Assembly (NCBI GenBank): GCA_006226375.1
Contig: SBHC01000040.1
Span: 62,001 to 126,000 of the forward strand
Source of the DNA: Deltaproteobacteria bacterium
GTDB lineage: Bacteria > Myxococcota_C > UBA6777
DNA length: 64,000 nt
Direction: 5' to 3'
Shown: piece by piece, positions 24,248 through 32,932 of the stretch
Numbering within the stretch: position 1 is the first letter of the stretch
How the letters are laid out: every line of letters starts with the position of its first letter
Notes under the pieces: model-generated
Databases searched by the model: none
What the model was told of the DNA's origin: nothing
What the model saw: only the letters and a program-made list of their open reading frames with translations
Translations under genes and position numbers: made by a program

Positions 24248-25393
24248 TTACGAGCAGGGTCTCAGCAGACCCATTCCTTCAAGAAGGTCATCATTAACAT
24301 CATGAACATTGTACAAGCGTTGAGCCCGGAGCAAGCTTTGTTGTCCCATGGACTCAATCTGCGAAGGGTTCAGCAGAAACTGTTCCATCGCTTCGGCGAG
24401 CAGACGAACCGAGCGGACCGGCACAAGGTAGCCATTCACACCTTGTTGGACTGTCTCCTGGCAGCCAGGGGTTTGCGTGGTGACAATCGGGCGACCCATC
24501 GCCATCGCTTCCAACACAGAACGTGGCGTACCTTCGCGGTAGGAAGGTAACACCAAAACGCTCGCCTTTGCGAGGTGTGGACGCACATCCTCTTGCAAGC
24601 CTACGTACTGTACAACCCCTTCCTGCTGCCAGCGAGAGATCGTGGCGTCGGAGATTGCGGAAGGATTGGGGTCTGTTGGTCCAAGAAGTACAAACTCGGC
24701 CTGAGGGTAGCGTGAGCGAAGGAGCCGCGCCGCTTGGACAAATTCCGCGACGCCTTTGTCGTAGAGCATCCGCGCGACCAGCAGAAATCGAATGGGTTGG
24801 ACAGGAACCGGCGCTGGCTTGAACCGCTTCAGATCAACGCCAGAGCCTCGCACCGTTCGGCTTTGCGTTGGGGATTGTAACAATCCATGATCCAGGAAGT
24901 AATCCCGGTCATCGGGGTTTTGGAAGAACACACAGCGGTTGTAGCGGAGCCCTTGTCGGTACAATCGATGGATGGCTTGGAGTCGAACACGGTCCGACCA
25001 TCGCTGCTTGGACAACAGAGCGCTGCCCAGCCCAGTGATCAGCGAGTGAATCTGAGAAACCCCTGCTGCCTTCGCTGCGATGGACCCAAACACGACGGGC
25101 TTGATGGTGTAGAACAAGGCAGACTCCGGTCGAAGCTGGCGGAGTCGTCTTGTGAGGGTGCTGAGAAGTTGAAGATCGCGACGGGGTGAAAGCGAGCCAC
25201 GCTGGACGGGCAGCGGTTGGTAAGGGATGTTGTGGCGTTGGAGCCAGGATACAGAGGCGGGGTCGGGCTCTCCAGCCCAGGCGTGAACGCGGTGCCCCAA
25301 AGCCTGCAGTTGAAGCAGCAAGGGACCTCGAAAGTTCACAAGTGAGTGCGTCAAGCTACCCACAATGACAATGGTTTGGGCGTTTAGAGACAC
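24248..25393 (-). CDS. Family 4 glycosyltransferase (GT-B)
   Basis: 381 residues. GT-B retaining glycosyltransferase: N-terminal domain with a Gly-rich acceptor loop (SLTHSLVNFRGPLLLQLQALGH), C-terminal nucleotide-sugar domain with FLLVARMLYDKGVAEFVQAA and the E-x7-E motif in VLPSYREGTPRSVLEAMAMG. It is similar in pattern to enzymes that add the second sugar to undecaprenyl-linked repeat units, such as PglA. GTG start; it overlaps the dehydrogenase stop by 10 bp, so translational coupling is likely. Confidence 0.88.
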   Translation of the reverse strand: MSLNAQTIVIVGSLTHSLVNFRGPLLLQLQALGHRVHAWAGEPDPASVSWLQRHNIPYQPLPVQRGSLSPRRDLQLLSTLTRRLRQLRPESALFYTIKPVVFGSIAAKAAGVSQIHSLITGLGSALLSKQRWSDRVRLQAIHRLYRQGLRYNRCVFFQNPDDRDYFLDHGLLQSPTQSRTVRGSGVDLKRFKPAPVPVQPIRFLLVARMLYDKGVAEFVQAARLLRSRYPQAEFVLLGPTDPNPSAISDATISRWQQEGVVQYVGLQEDVRPHLAKASVLVLPSYREGTPRSVLEAMAMGRPIVTTQTPGCQETVQQGVNGYLVPVRSVRLLAEAMEQFLLNPSQIESMGQQSLLRAQRLYNVHDVNDDLLEGMGLLRPCS

Positions 25394-26679
25394 CAGTATT
25401 CATAGCCTTCCGGGATGTCTTGGGGTGCAAACATTGTCTTGACATCGATCATCACGCCGCCGGTGTGCAACAAACCAAACATCTCTGAGACGGGGCGTTC
25501 GGTGTATTCTTTGTGATTGACGGCAACGATAAGCGCGTCGAGGTCATGGAGTTGTTCCCAACTCACGAGAGAGAGCTTGTACTCCATCTCGGCTTCTTCA
25601 GGGCTGATCAACGGGTCGTGCACCAGGGGTTGGATCCCAAACGACTTCAACTCTTCGATGATGTCGGGGACTCGGCTGTTGCGAAGGTCAGGCACGTTCT
25701 CTTTGAAGGAAAGCCCGAGCACTCCGACTCTGGCGTGCTTGACAGGAAGGTCCGACTCAATCAGCAGCTTGACTGTGCGTTGGGCCACGTGGCGACCCAT
25801 GGAGTCGTTGATTCGACGTCCTGCGAGGATGATCTCAGGGTGGTAGCCTACAGACTCTGCTTTGGCGGTGAGGTAGTAGGGGTCCACGCCGATGCAGTGG
25901 CCTCCCACCAAGCCAGGAACGAAGGGCAGGAAGTTCCACTTTGTTCCGGCGGCGGCGAGGACGTCGGCGGTGCGGATATCCATGCGGTCAAAGATCAGGG
26001 CCAGCTCGTTCATGAGCGCGATGTTCAGGTCGCGTTGGACGTTTTCGATCACCTTGGCTGCTTCCGCAACCTTGATCGAGGGGGCCTGGTGCAACCCGGC
26101 TTTGACCACCTTGTCGTACACATCCACCACCCGAGCGAGGGTTTCTTCGTCTTGACCTGCCACGACCTTGATCACGTTCTCGATGGTGTGGACTTTGTCG
26201 CTGGGGTTGATCCGCTCAGGGGAGTAGGCCAGCTTGATGTCTTCGCCACATTTGAGTCCTGAGGCCCTCTCCAGCGCTGGGCCGCAAATCTCTTCGGTGG
26301 CACCGGGAAATACGGTGGATTCGTACACCACTACGCTACCGGGGTTGACGTACTTGCCGATCTCCTCGGAAGCGCTGATCAGGATGGACAGGTCCGGTTG
26401 TTTGTTGTCGAGCACCGGAGTGGGCACCGTGACAATAAAGAACGTGGAGCCTTCCAGGTCAGCAGGGTTGAACGTAAACCGCATGCTGGTTGCGCGAACA
26501 TCTTCGTCCAGCACTTCCTTGGTCCGGTCGTGGCCGCTCTGCAACTCGTCGATGCGACGGGGGCTGATATCGTATCCCAAGACGTTGTCAAAGGAACGGG
26601 CCAGGCCAATGGCGAGGGGAAGCCCGACATAGCCTAGGCCGATAACTGCGATGGATTCTTGACGTTCAGCCACGGTCAT
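25384..26679 (-). CDS. Nucleotide-sugar (UDP-hexose/HexNAc) dehydrogenase, TviB/WecC group
   Basis: 431 residues. A two-Rossmann dehydrogenase with the N-terminal NAD site VIGLGYVGLPLA, YSPERINPSD, the hinge helix KVAEAAKVIENVQRDLNIAL, the catalytic Cys in GGHCIGVDPYY, and a C-terminal domain (GLSFKENVPDLRNS). It oxidises a UDP-sugar twice at C6 to the uronate. The sequence fits the TviB-like group acting on UDP-HexNAc better than plain UDP-glucose dehydrogenases. The start is ambiguous: ATG 26679 has GGGAG very close; GTG 26709 or GTG 26673 are alternatives. It overlaps the GT4 by 10 bp. Confidence 0.9.
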   Translation of the reverse strand: MTVAERQESIAVIGLGYVGLPLAIGLARSFDNVLGYDISPRRIDELQSGHDRTKEVLDEDVRATSMRFTFNPADLEGSTFFIVTVPTPVLDNKQPDLSILISASEEIGKYVNPGSVVVYESTVFPGATEEICGPALERASGLKCGEDIKLAYSPERINPSDKVHTIENVIKVVAGQDEETLARVVDVYDKVVKAGLHQAPSIKVAEAAKVIENVQRDLNIALMNELALIFDRMDIRTADVLAAAGTKWNFLPFVPGLVGGHCIGVDPYYLTAKAESVGYHPEIILAGRRINDSMGRHVAQRTVKLLIESDLPVKHARVGVLGLSFKENVPDLRNSRVPDIIEELKSFGIQPLVHDPLISPEEAEMEYKLSLVSWEQLHDLDALIVAVNHKEYTERPVSEMFGLLHTGGVMIDVKTMFAPQDIPEGYEYWCL

Positions 26680-26848
26680 TCTCCCTGTGACATATCGATA
26701 AACGATCACTCTTTGCGTTCGACGCTCTGCTTCCTCTACGCCCGAGTTCCCAGAATTGTACAGTGTTCTCGTGAAGTATTTGAGACGGAGCCGGTGAGAT
26801 TCGTTGCAGAAAATCCTTGCTCAGCGGGTCCGCTTCCTCAGAAGGGTG

Positions 26849-27904
26849 TCATCGCTGCTGCCAAAGAATTTGCAGACGTTGTCCAAAATAGGCCCAACGG
26901 TCAAGGGGGTGGTCGATCATTTGCAGCAAAAAGGCACCTTGGACGGCTTTGTAGGTGACCGGGATGGGACCGTTATAATCGGGCGCATGGTACCGCAAAT
27001 AGCGAGCCATCCGAAACATCGTAGACGCTTCTTTCGGAGTCCTTTCTTGGAGAACGTTGGGGAACAGATCTTCTACGATCTCAAGGCCCAGCTTCAGTAT
27101 GCGTGACAGGCCCCAACGTTTTGCACGTTCTTCGAGGGAAGGGAGCGAGTCTTCGAGTTGGACAAGCCATTCCCGCAGCTCAACAAAAGCTCGAAGCGGA
27201 GTATGCTTGGGTTGGAGCTGTTCCTTGCACAAGTGGTAGAGATGAAACAGCACTTGGAATGACGGCCCCCAGACCCTGTCACCTTGTGAAGTTTGTCGGT
27301 CGGCTAGATGCACCAGTTGGGTTTCGGGGATCTGTGTGTGATGAGGCCAGCTGATGCGTTGGTGCACATCCAGGTGAAACGCCGCTCGCTCTGCCGTAAA
27401 CGAGAGCGCACAGGGGTGGGGCGGATCGAGGGGACGAGCAAACAGGCCTGTCTGTTCAAGCAAGTGTGTGGCTTGCTGCATACGGTAACCAGGCACAAGG
27501 ATATCCACGTCTTTCATGCTGCGCAACGCTGGATCGGGGTACAAGGTGTAGGCGTAGCTCAAGCCTTTGTACAGCACGAAGGGGAGGCCATGCTTGGCGA
27601 ACGTTTGACGGATTGGGGCGAGGTGATGCTCCCGGTGCTCGGCCTGGATCCAGCTTCGTTGGTAGGCTTGCTCCAGGGCTTTTTGGGCTTCTTTGGGCCA
27701 CTGGTGGACGTACTGACGCTCTTCCTTATTGCGCCAGATATCTTGGACAAGCTTCCATCCCAAGAGAGGGAGAAGCCGACCTCGTTGGGCTCCTTGCAGG
27801 AGTTGTTTCCAAGGCAACGAAGGATGCAGAGTGGCTGTTTCGTGGGGTCGAAGAGGGGAGAGGCAAGCCAGGGATGCAAGGGTTCGTTCGGTGGGGGAGA
27901 ACAT
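26849..27904 (-). CDS. Nucleotidyltransferase-fold family protein (PF14907-like)
   Basis: 351 residues. The central block FVLYKGLSYAYTLYPDPALR followed by SMKDVDILV matches the uncharacterised nucleotidyltransferase family found in polysaccharide gene clusters (pattern KG-x5-LYP-x2-R-x3-D-x-D). The two Asp of KDVDILV would be metal ligands. The C-terminal ~150 residues are helical. No clear ribosome binding site; the start is 8 bp after the outer-membrane protein gene. Its biochemical reaction is unknown; location in the locus implies a part in glycan or modification biosynthesis. Confidence 0.75.
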   Translation of the reverse strand: MFSPTERTLASLACLSPLRPHETATLHPSLPWKQLLQGAQRGRLLPLLGWKLVQDIWRNKEERQYVHQWPKEAQKALEQAYQRSWIQAEHREHHLAPIRQTFAKHGLPFVLYKGLSYAYTLYPDPALRSMKDVDILVPGYRMQQATHLLEQTGLFARPLDPPHPCALSFTAERAAFHLDVHQRISWPHHTQIPETQLVHLADRQTSQGDRVWGPSFQVLFHLYHLCKEQLQPKHTPLRAFVELREWLVQLEDSLPSLEERAKRWGLSRILKLGLEIVEDLFPNVLQERTPKEASTMFRMARYLRYHAPDYNGPIPVTYKAVQGAFLLQMIDHPLDRWAYFGQRLQILWQQR

Positions 27905-27912
27905 CAGAGTGA

Positions 27913-29487
27913 CTAGAAGCGGGCCTGAAGGACGAGGTTGAAGCCGAGCTTGAGGGGGTCAATGAACTCGCGGACCGCGACGGTTCCGTCTTCGGTGGAG
28001 CGGGTCAGGCGCGTTTGGTTTTGATCCACACTCACGAGGAATTCACCAACGACGGCCATAAACTCACTCAGCTGCCACTTCATGTTCACCTTGAAGCTGA
28101 TCACGGGCAAGGCTTCTACCTTCTGACCGTTCTTGTCCACGGTTGGGAGAAGGATGAAGTCACCTTCGCCCCGGATGACAACGAGCTGCTCGCCTTGGAG
28201 ACTACCCAAGACGATGTTGCCTGTGGTTTCGGCTGGGAGATCGCCTCGGAAGGTGGCTGGAATCTGTACACCGCCTTTGAAACCGAGGGTCAGGTGAGGC
28301 TTCTTGAAGTAGTAGTCGAAGCCAACGGCCGCGAAGAATTCGGGCGTTGTGGTTTGCTTGGACGAGAAGCTTTGGAAGGGAACAAAGCCAGGAACTTCGT
28401 TGAGGATAAAGCCGAGGTCCCGGAACACAAAGTCGGCGTGCATCCGGAAGTATCCGTACTTCATGCGGAAGTTCAAGTCCGTTGCGATACCGGGCGTTGG
28501 AACAATCGCGTTCAGTTGGTCAGCGTTCTGCAACTCGTTGACCACGTAGGAGAATTCGGAAGCCACGGAGAAGCTAAAGACGCCGGGGGTGTACTTCTCG
28601 GGGCGGAAGAACCGCATCTGCTGGTTGGGGTCGTTCCGGTAGAGCTGGAAGTCAATGGAGACACCAACGGGCATTCCGTAGCTGTAGGACATCTGTCCTG
28701 TAAATCCATAGAAGTAGACGGGCTCTCCACGAATCTCCGATTGGGCGAAGGTGCCTTTGTCGAAGAACGCGGCTCCAGCTTCAATTTGGAAGCCAGCGTA
28801 GCGGAAGCCCAATCCACCGAGGACACCAAATGCCGTCTCTTCTTCGATCTGACCTTCTGCGATCAGCTTTTGGAGGAAGGCTGTTTTGACGCCGGTGTAC
28901 ATAAAGAATCGGGCATCTTTGTTGGCGTCGTACATAAACTGGAGTTTGAATCCAGGCACGGGGCTGGTCACGTTGCGTCGACCAAAGGTGCCGTCACCAC
29001 CCCACGAGATGCTGAAGCTGTTTCCCATCCGGAAACGGTCTGAGCTCAAGGGGAATGCGATGAATTGGATTTGACGTCGCAACACCTTGGAGTCGGTGAA
29101 GTTGTAGGTCAGTCGGATGTAACTACCGGAGTCGCCAAGTTGGAAGACTTTGTCTTCGGCGTCAGCGAGGTAGCGCATACGAACCACGAGCGCTGCTTCT
29201 GTGACGAGCCCCTTAAAGAACGAGGGCATCTTCTTGTACAAGACCACGTGGGACAGGGTTTCAAAGCCACTGAACCGGGTGTTGTAGTTGTCGAAGAAGA
29301 GGGTGTTCCGCTGCCCAGGGATAAAGCTGGTGGACGGACTGGACGGGTTACTCTGTCCAGGTCCCAGGAGGAGGTTGTCATCCGAGATACCAAACGTAAT
29401 ACGGGTATCCATGAAGTCGCCAGCTAGAGCGGGTAGGGGGCAGAGCAGACATAGGCCAAGCCACAACAAGAGTGTTCTTCGAAGCAT
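27913..29487 (-). CDS. Outer-membrane beta-barrel protein, unrecognised family
   Basis: 524 residues. A classic signal peptide (LLLWLGLCLLCPLPALA, cleavage before GDFMD). The mature part has many alternating amphipathic strands with Tyr/Phe/Gly (FSISWGGDG, YGFTGQMSYSYGM, FGFKGGVQIPA) and ends in Phe (LVLQARF), the usual C-terminal signal for BAM-mediated barrel insertion. AAGGACAG precedes ATG 29487. It is directly upstream of the polysaccharide genes and downstream of two lipoprotein genes; it might be an outer-membrane partner of that pathway, but no export motif is recognised. Confidence 0.7.
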   Translation of the reverse strand: MLRRTLLLWLGLCLLCPLPALAGDFMDTRITFGISDDNLLLGPGQSNPSSPSTSFIPGQRNTLFFDNYNTRFSGFETLSHVVLYKKMPSFFKGLVTEAALVVRMRYLADAEDKVFQLGDSGSYIRLTYNFTDSKVLRRQIQFIAFPLSSDRFRMGNSFSISWGGDGTFGRRNVTSPVPGFKLQFMYDANKDARFFMYTGVKTAFLQKLIAEGQIEEETAFGVLGGLGFRYAGFQIEAGAAFFDKGTFAQSEIRGEPVYFYGFTGQMSYSYGMPVGVSIDFQLYRNDPNQQMRFFRPEKYTPGVFSFSVASEFSYVVNELQNADQLNAIVPTPGIATDLNFRMKYGYFRMHADFVFRDLGFILNEVPGFVPFQSFSSKQTTTPEFFAAVGFDYYFKKPHLTLGFKGGVQIPATFRGDLPAETTGNIVLGSLQGEQLVVIRGEGDFILLPTVDKNGQKVEALPVISFKVNMKWQLSEFMAVVGEFLVSVDQNQTRLTRSTEDGTVAVREFIDPLKLGFNLVLQARF

Positions 29488-29717
29488 AAGACTGTCCTTT
29501 TTGACGCAGAGCGGTCTCGGTCACAGGGTGTTTTGCAGGTATCACAAGGTGTTGGGATTCTCAGGATGATGCGTTTGGCGTGCTACCGTTGTCACGGAAG
29601 TCCAGAGCGTTGTAGTCCAAGTGGTGCTGGTGTCAAGGGTCTGGGGAATCAACTGAGCGCGTCATGGCCTGACTTTGTTCTGAGAACATCGCCAGGATCG
29701 TAGCCTGAAGAGTCTCC

Positions 29718-31247
29718 TCAATCTTGGGGGGTGGCAAGGTCACTGGGCTGTCGGACCCAGAGCACATAGCCGTTGTTCGACATCTCACTGTCGTACTGGT
29801 TCTCAAGAATCTGATAGAAAGCAGACGCCCGAACTTGCTGGAGAACCCCTCGGATGTAAGGGAAGCGCTTGTTGGCATGTTCAGGGGCCGAGGGGTCATA
29901 GGCCGGTACCGTCGCGTTGCTGATCACCATCAAGACAGTGTAGGAGCAACCTTTTTCACGGGAGCGATCCAAGATGCCTGTGCGCTTTTGGTTGAAGCGG
30001 CACTCAAAGAAGCAGCCAAAGAAGAGGTCGTTGGCTTCGGTTTGGCAGACCTTGTCATCTGGCGCGCATTGCTTGTCCGCGCGCTTCTTGTCACAGGTGG
30101 CGAGGCAGGGGCGGTATTCTCCACCGTTTTTGCTGGCATCGGTGTGGAGGTGAAGCTCGGTCCGAATCCAATCCTCACAGGCTTGTTTGGTTTGATTCTT
30201 TGTGGGGTCCGGCTCTACCAGAAGCACGGGCCACTGGCGGAACTGCGACCAGCCATCTTGCGTTTGAATCACGGGCAACGCGATCGCATCTTTGATCTCG
30301 ACCACGGCTGATTCGTACTTCTCCATCTTTCCGCGGCTCCAGGTATCGGAGATGCTGAAAGTGATAGGCTTGGGTCGCTCAGCTTCAGGGACTTGCTGTA
30401 TCTCGCCGCCGACATTGTCTTTCCACAAGGGTTCAAAGGTCGGGAAGGTGAGCTGGGTGTGTCCAGAAAACTCATCGACACCGCCCTCTACACGTTTCAC
30501 GATGTCGCCGATGGCGAGGCTGCGAGGAACGGCTTCGTCACCGAATGCGATGGTTGGAGCCGAGAAGGTAAAGATGAACAGGGAGTCGTAACCCTTACCA
30601 TCTTTGTAGGCGTCCAGGTCTGTGGCGTAGAAGCCATTGCTGGAGACAGCCGTGACCACCATTTTCCCAGCACCGATCACTGCATACTTCTTAAACAAGA
30701 GGGAGTCGTAGGGGCTATCCAGGCTTTCTTGGACGTTTCGGATCGAGAGCAGGCCAAAGAACAGGCTGGGGGCCGCGCCCACGCGACTGACAGGTGGAAC
30801 GCTGTTGTCTTCGGGGTCGGCAGCGTTGGGGCAGAGGGTGTCTTTGGGAACTGCCGTAACCCACAAGGTTGTTTTGCCAAAGGCCAGGAACATCCGGATG
30901 GTGATAGAGTCTGAGACTCCATCCTTTAACACCGAAGCCGACTGGGAGCGGACCAGGATGCCTCGGTCGGAGAACATACAGATCTGGCCGTTGAAGTCTG
31001 TATCCAGTTGTCCATCTGCCTTCAGAGCCGTGACCTTCACTTTTAAGGTGAGAGGCTTTTGGGCTGTGGCGACTGGAAGGGGAGACTTCTCTTCTCCAAG
31101 CGAAGGGTTGCCTTCAAACTCAACCTTAAACGAGCCAACTCCCTCATCGGGGGTCGCTGGGCTGTAGCAGGAGACAGCCCAAGGGAGGCAGAGTAAGAGA
31201 CCTACCAAAAGAGTTTTCCAGGGGGTTGCAATAGATGATTGGTTCAT
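29718..31247 (-). CDS. Lipoprotein with OB-fold-like beta domains
   Basis: 509 residues. A lipoprotein signal peptide with lipobox AVSC (Cys ~27) and a short disordered tether. The mature protein is beta-rich: an Ig-like/BACON-like N-terminal part (KPLTLKVKVTALKADG), then segments such as SSNGFYATDLDA and LAIGDIVKRVEGGVDEFSG that look like the OB-fold domains common in myxobacterial surface lipoproteins, and several Cys pairs (CLATCDKKRADKQC) suggesting disulphides. Exposed at the outer membrane or periplasm. 100 bp downstream of a second such lipoprotein. Family assignment is by pattern only. Confidence 0.65.
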   Translation of the reverse strand: MNQSSIATPWKTLLVGLLLCLPWAVSCYSPATPDEGVGSFKVEFEGNPSLGEEKSPLPVATAQKPLTLKVKVTALKADGQLDTDFNGQICMFSDRGILVRSQSASVLKDGVSDSITIRMFLAFGKTTLWVTAVPKDTLCPNAADPEDNSVPPVSRVGAAPSLFFGLLSIRNVQESLDSPYDSLLFKKYAVIGAGKMVVTAVSSNGFYATDLDAYKDGKGYDSLFIFTFSAPTIAFGDEAVPRSLAIGDIVKRVEGGVDEFSGHTQLTFPTFEPLWKDNVGGEIQQVPEAERPKPITFSISDTWSRGKMEKYESAVVEIKDAIALPVIQTQDGWSQFRQWPVLLVEPDPTKNQTKQACEDWIRTELHLHTDASKNGGEYRPCLATCDKKRADKQCAPDDKVCQTEANDLFFGCFFECRFNQKRTGILDRSREKGCSYTVLMVISNATVPAYDPSAPEHANKRFPYIRGVLQQVRASAFYQILENQYDSEMSNNGYVLWVRQPSDLATPQD

Positions 31248-31347
31248 GATGACGTCCTGCGCCTTAAGTATCCTGGGAGAGAAGCATGCCTGGAGGGTTT
31301 GAGGGCTCCAGAAGGCTCGTATTCTCCTTTTGCGGAGGTGGACACTA

Positions 31348-32667
31348 CTACTTTTGAAGGTCTGTAGGCAAGCGGGGATTCAATTTAAAGTGACCGTTGG
31401 CGTATCGAAGCACGCCGACCACCGAGCGAAACGTGTCTCCTTTGCTTCGTTGGTCTGACGTTGCGTTGCCTGAGTAGCAACGTCCATCGCTCCCTTTGCA
31501 GTTGCAAGTATCGCCCGGAAGACAGTAGCTGTCATCCGGTTGGACTGGCTTGGAGGAGCACCCAAAGCAGAACTTGGAGCCTGTATAGAGGATGGTGTTG
31601 ATCATGTCATCAACGCGTAGGTCGTTGCTGCTGCCGCTGTCGGATACGCTGAACTCTCCATAATCACGAGGTTCATCTGGGTTGGCGTTGGTCACGGTTA
31701 CGTTTTTCACTTCCAGCAACACAGACCTGTAGGGGATGGCGAGTGAGCCGCCGTTTCGAACGTCGGACGTTTTGACAACGGTTGGCGCTGGGGGTTGGGT
31801 GTTTCCTGCCCAAGTGGGAGCGGCTGTCAATTGAATCTGCGGCATGCCTACACCCGACACACACTTCTTGGAGGTCTGTTGGGTTTGGTTGTCGTACACT
31901 TCCTTGCATGCCGTGCGTTCGGTTTGGGTGGAGCAGTCTGCATCGGAGGTGCAAGTGCTTTGCCAGTCCACGCTCCGGTAGTCGAGGAACGTTCCTTGGA
32001 GCTTGTAGAGCGTGCCCAAGGACGCTTGCAGGGTTGGATACTTGGTTCGTTCGTACACGACCATCATGCCACCGTATTGGAAGCTGCCGTTCCGCTGCTT
32101 TTCTTCTTGTACAAAGAAGGCATTGAGCGTGTTGGAGAGGCGGACCGCGACGGTGGTGACCACCACAGGGGTTGTCGCAACGGGGTCGTTGTTCTTGGGT
32201 TGCTTGCCCAGGTTCGGGTCATTCATTTCGTACAAAGACAAAGCGGATGCAGGAGGGGTGTCCTGAGGGGGTTGTTCTGGTCCTGTTGTGGACTCAGGCC
32301 CTGTTCCTTGTTCGGGTCCTGTTGCTGCATCGGTTGTCGGCTCGGGTCCAGCGGACTCCGGACCGGCGGTGGGTTCCGCTCCCGTCGACTCTGTTCCTGA
32401 GGTTGACTCCAGGCTGGCTTCGGTTCCAGCGTTGCCTTCAGCCCCGGTGCTGGGCTCTTCCCCGGCTTTGGGCTCTTGGGCTGGGGGAGCGTCGGGATAC
32501 ACGATGATGGTTTTGGTCTTGCAGGTACCTTTGACACAGGAGTAGCCGCCGACACAATCGGGGTCTGTCTCGCATTTTTCGCCTGGTCCAGCCGGTCCAC
32601 ACGACGTGACTAGCAAGCCGAGGCAACCCAACATCAGAACGATTCCAACCAGTAGCTTCTTGTACAT
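31348..32667 (-). CDS. Cys-rich lipoprotein with low-complexity stalk and OB-fold-like domain
   Basis: 439 residues. Lipobox VTSC at ~23, then a Cys module CETDPDCVGGYSCVKGTC of the kind widespread in myxobacterial lipoproteins. Residues ~65-145 are a Thr/Glu/Gly/Pro-rich stalk (TGAEPTAGPESAGPEP). The rest holds strands and more Cys pairs, with DLRVDDMINT and FRSVVGVLRYANGHFKLNPR, the pattern of OB-fold domains attached to extracellular nucleases and adhesins; no nuclease domain is present. Probably surface-exposed and disulphide-bonded, which is notable next to the DsbA-like genes 265 bp away in the opposite direction. Confidence 0.65.
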   Translation of the reverse strand: MYKKLLVGIVLMLGCLGLLVTSCGPAGPGEKCETDPDCVGGYSCVKGTCKTKTIIVYPDAPPAQEPKAGEEPSTGAEGNAGTEASLESTSGTESTGAEPTAGPESAGPEPTTDAATGPEQGTGPESTTGPEQPPQDTPPASALSLYEMNDPNLGKQPKNNDPVATTPVVVTTVAVRLSNTLNAFFVQEEKQRNGSFQYGGMMVVYERTKYPTLQASLGTLYKLQGTFLDYRSVDWQSTCTSDADCSTQTERTACKEVYDNQTQQTSKKCVSGVGMPQIQLTAAPTWAGNTQPPAPTVVKTSDVRNGGSLAIPYRSVLLEVKNVTVTNANPDEPRDYGEFSVSDSGSSNDLRVDDMINTILYTGSKFCFGCSSKPVQPDDSYCLPGDTCNCKGSDGRCYSGNATSDQRSKGDTFRSVVGVLRYANGHFKLNPRLPTDLQK

Positions 32668-32722
32668 TGATTCTTCTCACAAACAAAGAAGGGATACATA
32701 CTCCAAATACGACCACAAATGC

Positions 32723-32731
32723 ATTCTATCA
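32723..32731 (-). promoter_or_regulatory. Extended -10 promoter for the Cys-rich lipoprotein gene
   Basis: On the minus strand TGA-TAGAAT forms an extended -10 element (TGn plus 5 of 6 TATAAT positions). Transcription would start about 50 bp before the ATG at 32667. No strong -35 is visible, as expected for extended -10 promoters. Confidence 0.45.
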
Positions 32732-32838
32732 CAAACAGTCCAAATGGAATGTGACGGTATGGAGACTTCTTGTTTTGTCAAGAATCTGAGAGATTGACGG
32801 AAGCAGGGAATATTCAAAAGGAAGGTCTGGTTTTTTGC

Positions 32839-32867
32839 TTGACGATCAGCCCACGATCGGCTATTCA
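32839..32867 (+). promoter_or_regulatory. Candidate promoter for the single DsbA-like gene
   Basis: TTGACG (32839-32844) and TATTCA (32862-32867) are 17 bp apart; the -35 is good (5/6) and the -10 weak (3/6). It would give a leader of about 60 nt. Confidence 0.3.
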
Positions 32868-32932
32868 CAAGTGCCTGATTCCCTTTTTATGGCAGTAGTT
32901 CACTTTCAAAAATGACCCTTTAAGGCCCATTG

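Noticed and set aside
31348-32667. Extracellular nuclease reading of the Cys-rich lipoprotein
   Set aside because: Only the OB-fold-like part seen beside such nucleases is present; no catalytic His/Asp motifs were found.
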